Origin: Bacteriovorax sp.
Lineage (GTDB): Bacteria; Bdellovibrionota; Bacteriovoracia; Bacteriovoracales; Bacteriovoracaceae
NCBI GenBank assembly: GCA_028710485.1
Contig: JAQTTZ010000032.1
Coordinates: forward strand, 1-36,585
Direction: 5' to 3'
Length of the DNA: 36,585 nt
Of the stretch, positions 22,613 to 30,999 are shown piece by piece. Numbering within the stretch: position 1 is the stretch's first letter; each line of letters starts with the position of its first letter. Below the pieces are notes generated by a model. That model was not told the DNA's origin, did no database searches, and was given only the letters and a program-made list of their open reading frames with translations. A program made the translations under genes and the position numbers.

Positions 22613-24055
22613 ATGAAAATTTTACAAAAAATAAGTCTTAAATTAAAACTCACTCTGCTCTTTGGATTAATCTTTACCGGGATGCTTTCTAGTTTTAGTT
22701 ATATTCTCTACAGAGAATTTTCCAAGCTTCAATCAGAAGAATTTGACACTACTCTTTACAATTATGCGATTGATGTGGCCGAGTCTCTCGATATCGATAA
22801 TTATGGGGAAGTCGAATTTGACCCGGACATTATTAAGCTCAATGAAAAGATTCTACCCTTTGCACTGGGGACTAGTTATATATCTGTTTTAGATATTAAC
22901 GGGAAAATTATTGCCAGCTCTTCTAACGCCAGCGACAAGCATGTACTACCTGTCAGCGAATATAAGCTCGGACGGGTTTTAAAAAAAGGGGCAAGCTACG
23001 ATATTTTGAGTTTTAAAAAAATTCCACACAGGGTTATCAATTACCTTTTACCTGTACTTAAAATTGATTCTCCTTTGATTTTGCAAATTTCTGTTCCAAT
23101 GACCACCTTCATGAATACGAATAAAAACCTCATTCGATTTTTTCTAACGAGTGTTCCTATCATGATGTTGATTTCCGCCATTATTGGTTATTTTTTCGTA
23201 GGACGAGCACTTTTGCCCATGTTGGAAATTATTAATAAAACTAAAAAAATTGAAGTGTCTAATCTTGAAGAGAGAGTACCCGTTCCGGAAGCAAAGGATG
23301 AAATCTGGCAGCTGGCGGATACTATTAATCATTTATTGAGCCGTTTACATGAATCGTTTGTCTCGCAAGAGCGTTTTATACAGGATGCTTCTCACCAATT
23401 AAAAACACCACTGGCAATTATTAAAGGTGAACTGGAGCTATTTAGATCAGAAGTTCGCAGTGAAAAAGAAACAGCACAATTTATTGAAAGTATGTCTCAG
23501 GAAATTAATTTCTTGATCAAATTAACTAATGATTTACTTATTTTGGCGCGTGTGGATAGCGGAGCGACGTCTTTTGTTTTTACTAAAAACAGGTTAGATG
23601 AAATTGTTTTATCGCAAACTTCAAGACTTTCGAAACTGGCCTCTCTTAAAAATATTTCACTGCGAATTAATTTTGATTCATTTGAAAATGCCTCTGATGA
23701 TGCTTTATCTGTATTTTGTGACCCCGATTTGTTGGGAGTGCTCTTTTATAACCTGATTGAAAATGCAATCAAGTATTCACCAGAAAATTCGACTATTATC
23801 ATTTCAGGAATAAACGATAATGACTCTATTACTGTAGTAGTCTCTGATGAAGGAGTGGGAATCAAAGATGTCCAAATTGGCAAAATTTTTGATCGCTTCT
23901 TTAGGATCGAAGGAAGTTCAAAAAGTGCGATGGGAAGTGGATTGGGGTTAGCTATCTGTAAAGTGGTTGCTGATTCATTGGGCGCCAAGCTCTGGGCCGA
24001 AAATAATCCCGAAAAAGGAACTTCTTTTTATTTTAAAATGATGAAACGAAGTTAG
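22613..24055 (+). CDS. Membrane sensor histidine kinase
   Basis: This 480-residue kinase has a transmembrane helix at about 11-31, a periplasmic sensor of about 140 residues, a second helix at about 175-196, a HAMP linker, a HisKA domain with H261 (DASHQLKTPLA) and an ATPase domain with NLIENAIKYSP, DEGVGI and GSGLGLAI. It should phosphorylate the response regulator before it. The arrangement resembles the CusS/QseC class, but the signal cannot be read from the sensor domain. Confidence 0.92.
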   Translation: MKILQKISLKLKLTLLFGLIFTGMLSSFSYILYREFSKLQSEEFDTTLYNYAIDVAESLDIDNYGEVEFDPDIIKLNEKILPFALGTSYISVLDINGKIIASSSNASDKHVLPVSEYKLGRVLKKGASYDILSFKKIPHRVINYLLPVLKIDSPLILQISVPMTTFMNTNKNLIRFFLTSVPIMMLISAIIGYFFVGRALLPMLEIINKTKKIEVSNLEERVPVPEAKDEIWQLADTINHLLSRLHESFVSQERFIQDASHQLKTPLAIIKGELELFRSEVRSEKETAQFIESMSQEINFLIKLTNDLLILARVDSGATSFVFTKNRLDEIVLSQTSRLSKLASLKNISLRINFDSFENASDDALSVFCDPDLLGVLFYNLIENAIKYSPENSTIIISGINDNDSITVVVSDEGVGIKDVQIGKIFDRFFRIEGSSKSAMGSGLGLAICKVVADSLGAKLWAENNPEKGTSFYFKMMKRS

Positions 24056-24062
24056 AAAGTCA

Positions 24063-24617
24063 TTAGCGAAATCGAAAGGAAAGATTAATCATAGGCATTA
24101 GTGAGCTGTAAGTATCACTTACAGATGTTGCCACGTTACTAGCACTAATCGCCTTAGAAATACTCAGTCTGTGATAATTTAGACTTCCTCCGATATGAAA
24201 ATTGCGGTTGATTTTAACTTCGGCCCCAAGGCCTACTAACAGTCCATATCCCGAAATATCATCCGTTACACTCGAAACAGTCCTTTTGCCTTTGGCGTAT
24301 GGATTCCAGCCAAGTGTTCCATAGAAAACATTTTCTTCACTAAAAAAATATGTAAGTCTTGGTCCGAGTTCAAGTGTATTTACTTTATTCGTGGTAGCGG
24401 CTTTTAGCTGATGTGTGAATAGAGTAATATTTTGGCCGATAAAAAATTTCTGTTTAACACCGAGACTTGCTCCAATATAAATATGATTAGAAACATCACT
24501 GATATCAGTTGTTGTTTTTGAATCAGTACTCGAAGAATAGCCTGACATGGTATCAATCATGAAAGCAGCGTGAGCGGTGTTGATAAAAAAAAGAGAAGCT
24601 AATAAGATTTTGTTCAT
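24063..24617 (-). CDS. Outer-membrane beta-barrel protein
   Basis: This 184-residue protein has a signal peptide (ILLASLFFINTAHA) and a mature part of alternating strands (NHIYIGASLGVKQKFFIGQ, GYGLLVGLGAEVKINRNF, PMINLSFRFR) ending in an aromatic-basic strand, as in small OmpA/OmpW-like barrels. It follows tyrS by six bases on the minus strand and is probably co-transcribed. It ends eight bases from the convergent kinase. Confidence 0.7.
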   Translation of the reverse strand: MNKILLASLFFINTAHAAFMIDTMSGYSSSTDSKTTTDISDVSNHIYIGASLGVKQKFFIGQNITLFTHQLKAATTNKVNTLELGPRLTYFFSEENVFYGTLGWNPYAKGKRTVSSVTDDISGYGLLVGLGAEVKINRNFHIGGSLNYHRLSISKAISASNVATSVSDTYSSLMPMINLSFRFR

Positions 24618-24623
24618 AAATTT

Positions 24624-25898
24624 TTAAGAGAATTTTACTACACAGTAATTTTTCTTACCTTTTCTAATAACCAAACAAGTTTCACTTGCAAGATTTTTTT
24701 CGTTTAACACTAAGGCCATATCGCTGGCACCGATATTATTGAGATAAACGCCCTTTTGTTCTACAGAGCGCTTGGCTTCTCCTTTGCTGGAAAATAATGG
24801 CGTAAGGGCCAAAAGATCTAGAAAAGGAATGCCGGCCTTAAGAGATTCAAGAGTTAATTCAATTGAAGGAACATCTCCAAAAATCGCATTCAAGTCGCGG
24901 TCCTTAAGATTTGAAATGACTTCACCAAAAAATATTTTAGTGGCAGTCATTGCTGATTCAAGGCCTTCTTCGGCGTGGACAATTTTGACAACTTCAGAGG
25001 CCAAAACTTTTTGAGCTTCACGAAGATGTGGCTCATCTTTTGTTTTTTGTTCTAATACCGCAATTTGATCTAAAGAAAGGAATGTAAAATATTTGAGGTA
25101 TTTTATGACAGATGAATCATCAGAATTAATTAAGTATTGGTACATTTGATAAGGAGACGTCATTTCCGGGTCTAAATAGATTGCTGTTCCACCTTCGGAT
25201 TTGCCAAATTTATTTCCATTGGCATCAGTCACGAGGGGAATAACAATTCCGTAAACTTGTTTTCCATCCATTTTTCGTGCCAGATCAATTCCTGCCGTAA
25301 TATTTCCCCATTGATCTCCGCCACCCATTTGCAACAGAACATCATGTTCTTTTGCGAGGTATTTAAAATCGTAAGCCTGGAGCATTTGATAAGTAAATTC
25401 AGTAAAACTTATTCCCACTTCAGAGTTGATTCTATTTTTCACAGATTCTTTCGCAAGCATTTCTGTCACTCTAAAGCGCTTGCCTACATCGCGAAGAAAT
25501 TCGATGAATGTGAATTTTCCCATCCAATCATGATTATTTACCATCACGGCAGAACTAGGCCCTGCTCCGAAGTCCAGAATTTTTTGAAATTGTTTTTTTT
25601 GGGCTTCAATATTAACCTGGATAATTTCATCTGTAAGAAGAATGCGCTCGCTATTTTTCCCTGAAGGGTCACCAATCATACCTGTGGCACCACCGATAAC
25701 AACGTAAGGTTTATGCCCAGCAATCTGAAAACGCTTCATGGTAATCAACGCAAACAAATTTCCAATCTGCAGTGATTTAGCAGTGGGATCATATCCGATA
25801 TAAAATGAAATTTTCTTATTATTAAGAAGATCAGGTAGGTCTTCACTGGAAGTAGCTTCAATTAAGCCACGAGCGACAAGTTCTTGGTAGAAATTCAT
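24624..25898 (-). CDS. tyrS: Tyrosyl-tRNA synthetase
   Basis: Class I synthetase charging tRNA-Tyr, 424 residues from the ATG at 25898, which has AAAGGA before it (a start 12 codons earlier is not supported). Visible are SFYIGYDPTAKSLQIGNL (the HIGH-like region reads QIGN), VIGGATGMIGDPSGK, QMGGGDQWGNI and KFGKSEGG in place of KMSKS, then a C-terminal S4 RNA-binding domain. This is the TyrRS form with a KFGKS loop common in bacteria. Confidence 0.96.
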   Translation of the reverse strand: MNFYQELVARGLIEATSSEDLPDLLNNKKISFYIGYDPTAKSLQIGNLFALITMKRFQIAGHKPYVVIGGATGMIGDPSGKNSERILLTDEIIQVNIEAQKKQFQKILDFGAGPSSAVMVNNHDWMGKFTFIEFLRDVGKRFRVTEMLAKESVKNRINSEVGISFTEFTYQMLQAYDFKYLAKEHDVLLQMGGGDQWGNITAGIDLARKMDGKQVYGIVIPLVTDANGNKFGKSEGGTAIYLDPEMTSPYQMYQYLINSDDSSVIKYLKYFTFLSLDQIAVLEQKTKDEPHLREAQKVLASEVVKIVHAEEGLESAMTATKIFFGEVISNLKDRDLNAIFGDVPSIELTLESLKAGIPFLDLLALTPLFSSKGEAKRSVEQKGVYLNNIGASDMALVLNEKNLASETCLVIRKGKKNYCVVKFS

Positions 25899-26088
25899 TA
25901 AAGGTCCTTTGCGACTGAAAATGGATAGTGACAAGAAAGATTATGGCAGAAAAAAGGACGGATGAGAATCCCTCAATTTGTGAAAAACTCATCAGTCCAA
26001 CCACTTAATCCATGTGTTTATTTCTGTTCTAGTAGTCAATCAGTACTTTGGATGCCAAGATTATTTAAAAATTTATAGGAGTTTTTAA

Positions 26089-26436
26089 ATGTACCTATTA
26101 TTAAAAACACTTATTACGGCCTTGGTCGTAGTGGGGATTTCTTCGTTGGGTAAAAAGTTTTCTTTAGTAGGGGGCTTACTTGCTTCATTGCCACTGACTT
26201 CACTTCTGGCCTTTGTGTGGCTTTATCAAGATACAAAAGATGTGACTAAAATCATGGAACTTTCTTATGTGATTTTTTGGATGGTTATTCCTTCGCTATT
26301 TTTCTTTCTTTGTTTACCTTGGTTCTTAAGGCTTGGATGGCGCTTTTATCCTTCTTTGGCCACTTCTGCTGTTTTAATGGCGGGAGTTTATTCTCTCTAT
26401 ATAATAGTGATGAAAAAATTTGGAGTGAAGCTTTGA
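26089..26436 (+). CDS. DUF3147-family membrane protein
   Basis: This 115-residue protein is almost entirely hydrophobic, with four predicted helices and the family's SSLGKKFSLVGGLLASLPLTSL segment near the N-terminus. TAGGAG precedes the ATG. It overlaps the next gene (TTGA), so the two are co-translated. The family has no established function. Confidence 0.75.
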   Translation: MYLLLKTLITALVVVGISSLGKKFSLVGGLLASLPLTSLLAFVWLYQDTKDVTKIMELSYVIFWMVIPSLFFFLCLPWFLRLGWRFYPSLATSAVLMAGVYSLYIIVMKKFGVKL

Positions 26437-26795
26437 CAATTGTATTTTATGACGGGGATTGTGGGCTTTGTCAGCGTTCAATTCGATTTCTCTATAAGGC
26501 CGATAAAAAGAATAAAATTTTATTCGCACCTCTTAATGGAATGACTTATAAGCAGATCTATGGTGATGAACCATCACTTTTAACAACTGTAAAATTGTAT
26601 CACAATAAAAAAACTTTTGAAAAAAGTTCAGCAGTTCTACAATTATGTCTAATCCTGGGTGGACTTTATAAAATTTTTTATCTTTTTATAATTGTTCCAT
26701 CTTTTATTCGCGATGCTTTTTACGATCAAATTGCCTCTCGAAGAAAGACCTTTTCTTGTGTACTCCTAAAAAAAGATGAGCGTTTTTTACTTTAG
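26433..26795 (+). CDS. DCC-family thiol-disulfide oxidoreductase-like protein (DUF393)
   Basis: I start it at the TTG at 26433, which overlaps the previous TGA and has GGAG at 26422-26425. The 120-residue protein opens with the family signature VFYDGDCGLCQRSIRFL, with a CxxC pair at 10-13. The rest (LILGGLYKIFYLFIIVPSFIRD) matches DUF393. It is expected to be a thioredoxin-fold redox protein of unknown substrate. Its last four bases overlap the convergent lipoprotein gene. Confidence 0.8.
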   Translation: MTIVFYDGDCGLCQRSIRFLYKADKKNKILFAPLNGMTYKQIYGDEPSLLTTVKLYHNKKTFEKSSAVLQLCLILGGLYKIFYLFIIVPSFIRDAFYDQIASRRKTFSCVLLKKDERFLL

Positions 26796-27151
26796 AGTTT
26801 TTCAATAAAGGCTCCCTCAGGAATGTGCAGGGGAGTATTAGATTTAAATTCATAATAATGATCGTTTAAAACAGAGGAAATGACTCCAACGCCTATGACT
26901 TTTTTCTTTTTCTTAATAGGTAAATTTCGACTTTGATGCTCTTTTAAATCTGCTTCAAAATCTTCATATTTTAAAATGCTCACGTGATCTCCAACTTGTA
27001 AGCTGCGACCTTTGTATTGAGCGTGAAAAGTCTGACTATCAAGATTGCTAACCACTTCCCCTTCGGATGGCGCGACAGTGGTTGTCAAATGCGAGGAGCA
27101 GCCGGTAGCGAAAATAAAAAAACAAATTATGGTGAGGAATTTATGCTTCAT
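26792..27151 (-). CDS. Small lipoprotein divergent from copZ-copA
   Basis: This 119-residue protein has a signal ending FIFATGC|SS, a good lipobox. The mature part has a beta-rich region (SLQVGDHVSILKYEDF) like an SH3-type or PRC-like barrel, and no metal-binding motif. A promoter reading toward it (TTGCCC at 27222-27227, 17 bases, TACAGT at 27199-27204) contains the second CsoR-like palindrome, so it may be copper-responsive. Its function is unknown. Confidence 0.65.
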   Translation of the reverse strand: MKHKFLTIICFFIFATGCSSHLTTTVAPSEGEVVSNLDSQTFHAQYKGRSLQVGDHVSILKYEDFEADLKEHQSRNLPIKKKKKVIGVGVISSVLNDHYYEFKSNTPLHIPEGAFIEKL

Positions 27152-27178
27152 GTTTAACTCCTGGTGAGTTTTATAGAC

Positions 27179-27219
27179 ACCCCATGGGGGTATGTGTTAC
27201 TGTACCCCCTATAGGTATG
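27179..27219. promoter_or_regulatory. Two CsoR-like operator palindromes
   Basis: ACCCCATGGGGGTATG (27179-27194) and TACCCCCTATAGGTATG (27203-27219) resemble the TACCC...GGGTATG operators of copper-sensing CsoR repressors, 24 bp apart. The second lies between the -35 and -10 of a leftward promoter. For the copZ direction TTGACT at 27239-27244 is a candidate -35. No csoR gene is in the window. The match is to the remembered consensus. Confidence 0.55.
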
Positions 27220-27292
27220 ACGGGCAAGTCAGAAGAGATTGACTCAAGGTCAAATTGAGACAGTAATAATAAGACATATTTAGGAGATCTTA

Positions 27293-27523
27293 ATGAGCAA
27301 TAAAAAAACAGTTAATCTTAAGGTAAATGGCATCCATTGTAATGGTTGTGCATCAAAAATTCAAAAGGGCCTCGACTCATTGAATATAGAACACACCACT
27401 AATGTGAATATTGAGACTGGAGATGTTAAAATTATTTTTGACAGCGATAAGGCCGGTCTTTCCGACATCAAATCAAAAATTACAGAAGCAGGTTTTCAAG
27501 TGGAGAGTGTTGAACTTGAATAA
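27293..27523 (+). CDS. copZ: Copper chaperone (CopZ-like HMA protein)
   Basis: This 76-residue single HMA-domain protein carries the metal site GIHCNGCASKI (CxxC). The ferredoxin-like fold is complete (NIETGDVKIIFDSD, SKITEAGFQVESVELE). It delivers Cu(I) to the CopA pump encoded directly downstream; AGGAGA precedes the ATG. Copper is the expected ion from the CxxC and the neighbour, though the domain alone does not prove it. Confidence 0.88.
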   Translation: MSNKKTVNLKVNGIHCNGCASKIQKGLDSLNIEHTTNVNIETGDVKIIFDSDKAGLSDIKSKITEAGFQVESVELE

Positions 27524-29690
27524 TTCCAAAATCAAGACTTATAAAATTGAAGGAATGACTTGTGCTAGTTGTTCCCAGATCATAGAAGAAAATGTGCGCA
27601 AGCTCTCGGGAGTTGATTCAGTTCAGGTTAACTTTGTTACTGAAAAAGCCGAGCTTGCTGTCGGAGATAGTTTTCAAGAAGAGATTTTTAGTGAGATGCT
27701 TAATAAGTTAGGCTACAGAGCACTCTCATCAGAGAAAGTTAAAGAAGTCGAAAGAGCATTCGCAGATAAATCATTTTTTAATATTCAATTTTTCCAATCA
27801 GCGCTGTCTTTATTGGTTGGGATTTTTTCCATGGCCTTGGCCATGGGGCCATTTAGCAAATATGCTGATCACCAGACAAATAATAGTATCCAATTTGTCC
27901 TCTCGACCTTGATTCTTCTACTCTTTGGGAAAGTTTATGTTAAGAGCGTTTATCATTTTTTCACCACTCGATATTCCAATATGAATACCTTGATAGGATT
28001 GGGTGTGCTCGCGGCTTATTTCTATAGTTTGATTTTAATGTTTTTTTCAGTTCATGCTCACGTTTATTTTGAAACAATTCCTTTTATTATTGGCTTTACT
28101 CTCTTCGGGCACTTCCTGGAGGAAAAGGCTAAAACTAAGGCCAAAAGTTCTCTAAGTTCTCTCTATAAAATGCAAATTAAATTTGCTTCAAAAGTAGTGG
28201 AGGGAGTGGAAGTTAATACTCCTGTCATAGACTTAAAAGTTGGAAACACTATTCGCTTGAGACCAGGAGACAAAATTCCACTCGATGGAATCGTCTCCGA
28301 AGGAAGTTCTCACACTGACGAATCGATGATTACAGGTGAGTCTAGTGCTGTCAGTAAAAAGATCGGAGATAATGTATTTGCGGGGAGTTTAAATTTAGAA
28401 GGAAGCCTGCTGATTAAAGTTCAAAAGGAAATACACCAAGGTTTTATTTCTGATGTCGTGGCCTATGTGGAAAAAGCACAACTTCGCAAAGCTCCCATTC
28501 AAAAATATGCTGATAAAATTGTTCAGTACTTTGTTCCAACTATTATTATTATTTCACTGTTCACTTTTTTGATCTGGATGATTTTTAATCCAAACGAAAA
28601 AACCTATCAGGCCTTCTCACATATGATTGCCGTTTTACTAATTGCATGCCCCTGTGCCTTAGGATTAGCGGTTCCCATGGCCGTTATGATCACAACGGCC
28701 GAAGCCTCCAAATCCGGTCTTTTAATTGGAGGAGGAGAGGTCATTGAGCGTGCGAGTACCATTGATATTATTGTTTTTGATAAAACAGGGACCCTGACTG
28801 AAGGGCATCCAAATGTTATTGATTATGAGTCGAGTCCAAGTATAGATGAGAGTGAATTTTTTAGAGTGGTAGGAAGCATCACTAGGTATTCAAGTCATCC
28901 GCTTTCTCATTCTATTACCCAATTCATTGAAGCCCGAAAAATAAAATTGGGGGATCCGGACAAATTTAAAAATATTCCAGGTTATGGCGTGGAAAGTTTT
29001 TTTGAAGGCAAAAGAGTCCTCGTAGGGAATGCGGAATTTTTAAAAAGAGAAAAGATTGAAATTTGTGAATCAGAAAAAGTTGGAAGCTTGGTTTATATAA
29101 GTATTGATCAAAGTTTTGCCGGCGTTTTTGTGATAGCAGATCCGCTTAAAAAAGAAGCAAAAGAAACGATTGCTTCTTTAAAAAGACAGGGGATTGAGGT
29201 GTGGATGCTCACGGGGGATAATCAAAAAATTGCGAGAAAAATTGCTACGGAACTGGGAATTGTAAATTTTAAGGACAGTGTACTGCCTGTCGAAAAAGCT
29301 GATTTTATCTTAGCTCTTCAGGAGAATGGAAAAAAAGTGGCGATGATTGGAGACGGTATAAACGATGCCCCGGCACTGAGTTCCGCCAATCTTTCAATGG
29401 CCATGTCTAGTGGATCAGATGTTGCAATAGAAGCCTCAGATGTTAGTATCCTCGAAGGAAAAATTGCCTGTGTCGCCCAATTCTTTGAACGCTCAAACAA
29501 AACGATGAGAGTCATAAAGCAAAATCTTTTTCTTTCATTTTTTTACAACTTACTATGTATTCCTTTAGCTGCAGGACTTTTATATCCATTGTTTCAAATT
29601 TCATTGACACCGATGTGGGCAAGCCTTGCCATGGGATTGTCGAGCTTGTCAGTGATTTTAAGTTCACTAAGACTTAAAAAATCGTTATAA
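27516..29690 (+). CDS. copA: Copper-translocating P-type ATPase
   Basis: I place the start at the TTG at 27516, overlapping copZ by eight bases; GTG 27507 and TTG 27510 are alternatives, and a frame open to 27411 would lie inside copZ. One HMA domain (GMTCASC, C16/C19) precedes the P1B core: TGES, the membrane metal site ACPCALG, DKTGT with the phosphorylated Asp, SHPLSHS and GDGINDAPA. It exports Cu(I) from the cytoplasm with ATP. Length about 724, normal for one HMA domain. Confidence 0.94.
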   Translation: MNNSKIKTYKIEGMTCASCSQIIEENVRKLSGVDSVQVNFVTEKAELAVGDSFQEEIFSEMLNKLGYRALSSEKVKEVERAFADKSFFNIQFFQSALSLLVGIFSMALAMGPFSKYADHQTNNSIQFVLSTLILLLFGKVYVKSVYHFFTTRYSNMNTLIGLGVLAAYFYSLILMFFSVHAHVYFETIPFIIGFTLFGHFLEEKAKTKAKSSLSSLYKMQIKFASKVVEGVEVNTPVIDLKVGNTIRLRPGDKIPLDGIVSEGSSHTDESMITGESSAVSKKIGDNVFAGSLNLEGSLLIKVQKEIHQGFISDVVAYVEKAQLRKAPIQKYADKIVQYFVPTIIIISLFTFLIWMIFNPNEKTYQAFSHMIAVLLIACPCALGLAVPMAVMITTAEASKSGLLIGGGEVIERASTIDIIVFDKTGTLTEGHPNVIDYESSPSIDESEFFRVVGSITRYSSHPLSHSITQFIEARKIKLGDPDKFKNIPGYGVESFFEGKRVLVGNAEFLKREKIEICESEKVGSLVYISIDQSFAGVFVIADPLKKEAKETIASLKRQGIEVWMLTGDNQKIARKIATELGIVNFKDSVLPVEKADFILALQENGKKVAMIGDGINDAPALSSANLSMAMSSGSDVAIEASDVSILEGKIACVAQFFERSNKTMRVIKQNLFLSFFYNLLCIPLAAGLLYPLFQISLTPMWASLAMGLSSLSVILSSLRLKKSL

Positions 29691-29697
29691 TTCCAAT

Positions 29698-30705
29698 ATG
29701 GAAAAAACTGCTCAACTATTATTTTTAAAAGCCAACAAAGAAAGAAAATTTGCTTCTTATCTTTCACTTGTTTTTGGAATTATTTTATTATGTTTTAAAT
29801 TCTATGCTTATCACCTCACCAATTCTCAGTCGATTTTTTCCGACGCACTTGAAAGTATTGTCAACGTCGTTGCGGCCGTTATTACTGTTATTGTTATCAT
29901 TGTTGCCGCAAGACCTGCTGACGAAGATCATCCTTACGGACATGGTAAAATCGAAAGTATGGCCTCGACCTTTGAAGGGGGTGCAATTTTACTGGCCGGT
30001 ATATTAATTATGATTCAGGCCATTCAGTTTTTTTTTCATGGAGCAAAAGTTTCTGAAATTGAATCCGGTTTAGTTATTGTCGTTGGGGCCGGAATCGTCA
30101 ATGGGCTGCTTGGCTGGTTTTTATTTTTTCGCGGAAAAAAGCTTCACTCTGAAGCTCTGAAATCCGGAGGTCTTCATTTATTGACTGACACTCTCACTAG
30201 TGTTGGGGTTTTAATTGGCCTCTTGATGGTAAAGTACACGGGATTAAATTGGATTGACCCCGTAGTTGCAGCTGTTTTTGGGGCAATATTGGTTTTCACC
30301 GGAGGAAAGATTTTAATTCGCTCAGGAAATATTTTAATTGATGCTCAGGACATCGATACTTTAAAGCTTATTGCGACACTTTTTAAAAAGCACTACCGCC
30401 CGGGTGTTATTCAAATTCATTTTACTCGCGTAATTAGAAGTGGAAATTATCACCATATCGACTGTCATATGGTCATCCCGGAATTTTGGACTGTTCTTGA
30501 AGCTCATGACTTTAGCGAAACATTTGAAAAAAGTGTTATCAAAGATTATCTAGTTGATGGCGAACTTCATATTCATCACGATCCATGCCATAAGGCCTTT
30601 TGTGAATCTTGTGAGTTAACAAATTGCCCTATCAGGCAAGCTGAGTTTAAATCGAGAAAAATTTTAACTTTTGAAGAGATAACAGCGCCAATGACGGCCC
30701 GTTAA
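29698..30705 (+). CDS. Cation diffusion facilitator transporter
   Basis: This 335-residue CDF exporter has membrane helices 1-4 with the family sequence SDALES, HPYGHGKIE and HLLTDTLTS, and a cytoplasmic domain. The C-terminus is unusual, with HIHHDPCHKAFCESCELTNC giving four Cys and several His, a likely extra metal site. CDF proteins move Zn, Fe, Mn or Co in exchange for protons. It starts eight bases after copA and may be co-transcribed. Confidence 0.87.
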   Translation: MEKTAQLLFLKANKERKFASYLSLVFGIILLCFKFYAYHLTNSQSIFSDALESIVNVVAAVITVIVIIVAARPADEDHPYGHGKIESMASTFEGGAILLAGILIMIQAIQFFFHGAKVSEIESGLVIVVGAGIVNGLLGWFLFFRGKKLHSEALKSGGLHLLTDTLTSVGVLIGLLMVKYTGLNWIDPVVAAVFGAILVFTGGKILIRSGNILIDAQDIDTLKLIATLFKKHYRPGVIQIHFTRVIRSGNYHHIDCHMVIPEFWTVLEAHDFSETFEKSVIKDYLVDGELHIHHDPCHKAFCESCELTNCPIRQAEFKSRKILTFEEITAPMTAR

Positions 30706-30716
30706 AAGTCAGAAAA

Positions 30717-30926
30717 TTATTTTTTTTGAGCTTTGATATTAATAGCGAGTTCGTATTGCTTTAAAATATCTGCATCGATTTCTGTGGGTTCGATAGTTTT
30801 GATGCTTTTCATCGAGTTTTTCATTTCATCGCACATATGAGCACCACCGTCACCATCGATAGGACGATTGCGTCCACCTTCTTTCATCCAGGTAATCTCT
30901 TTATTGCAAAATTTACAGCGGGCCAT
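30717..30926 (-). CDS. Small zinc-finger-like protein
   Basis: This 69-residue protein opens with ARCKFCNKEITWMK and continues GRNRPIDGDGGAHMC, giving a CxxC...HxC set that probably binds one zinc ion. The tail is helical and charged. AAGGATC precedes the ATG. It runs convergently to the CDF gene with 11 bases between stops. No named family; a nucleic-acid or protein contact role is guesswork. Confidence 0.7.
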   Translation of the reverse strand: MARCKFCNKEITWMKEGGRNRPIDGDGGAHMCDEMKNSMKSIKTIEPTEIDADILKQYELAINIKAQKK

Positions 30927-30999
30927 ATTGATCCTTTTTCCTATACAAAATTCGCTCGATTAGGGCAAAATAGAAACGTCATTATAACAAGGGATCCTC

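Noticed and set aside
27411-27515. Longer N-terminus for CopA inside copZ
   Set aside because: It overlaps the coding part of copZ in another frame and adds no domain; starts near 27507-27516 fit the HMA domain.
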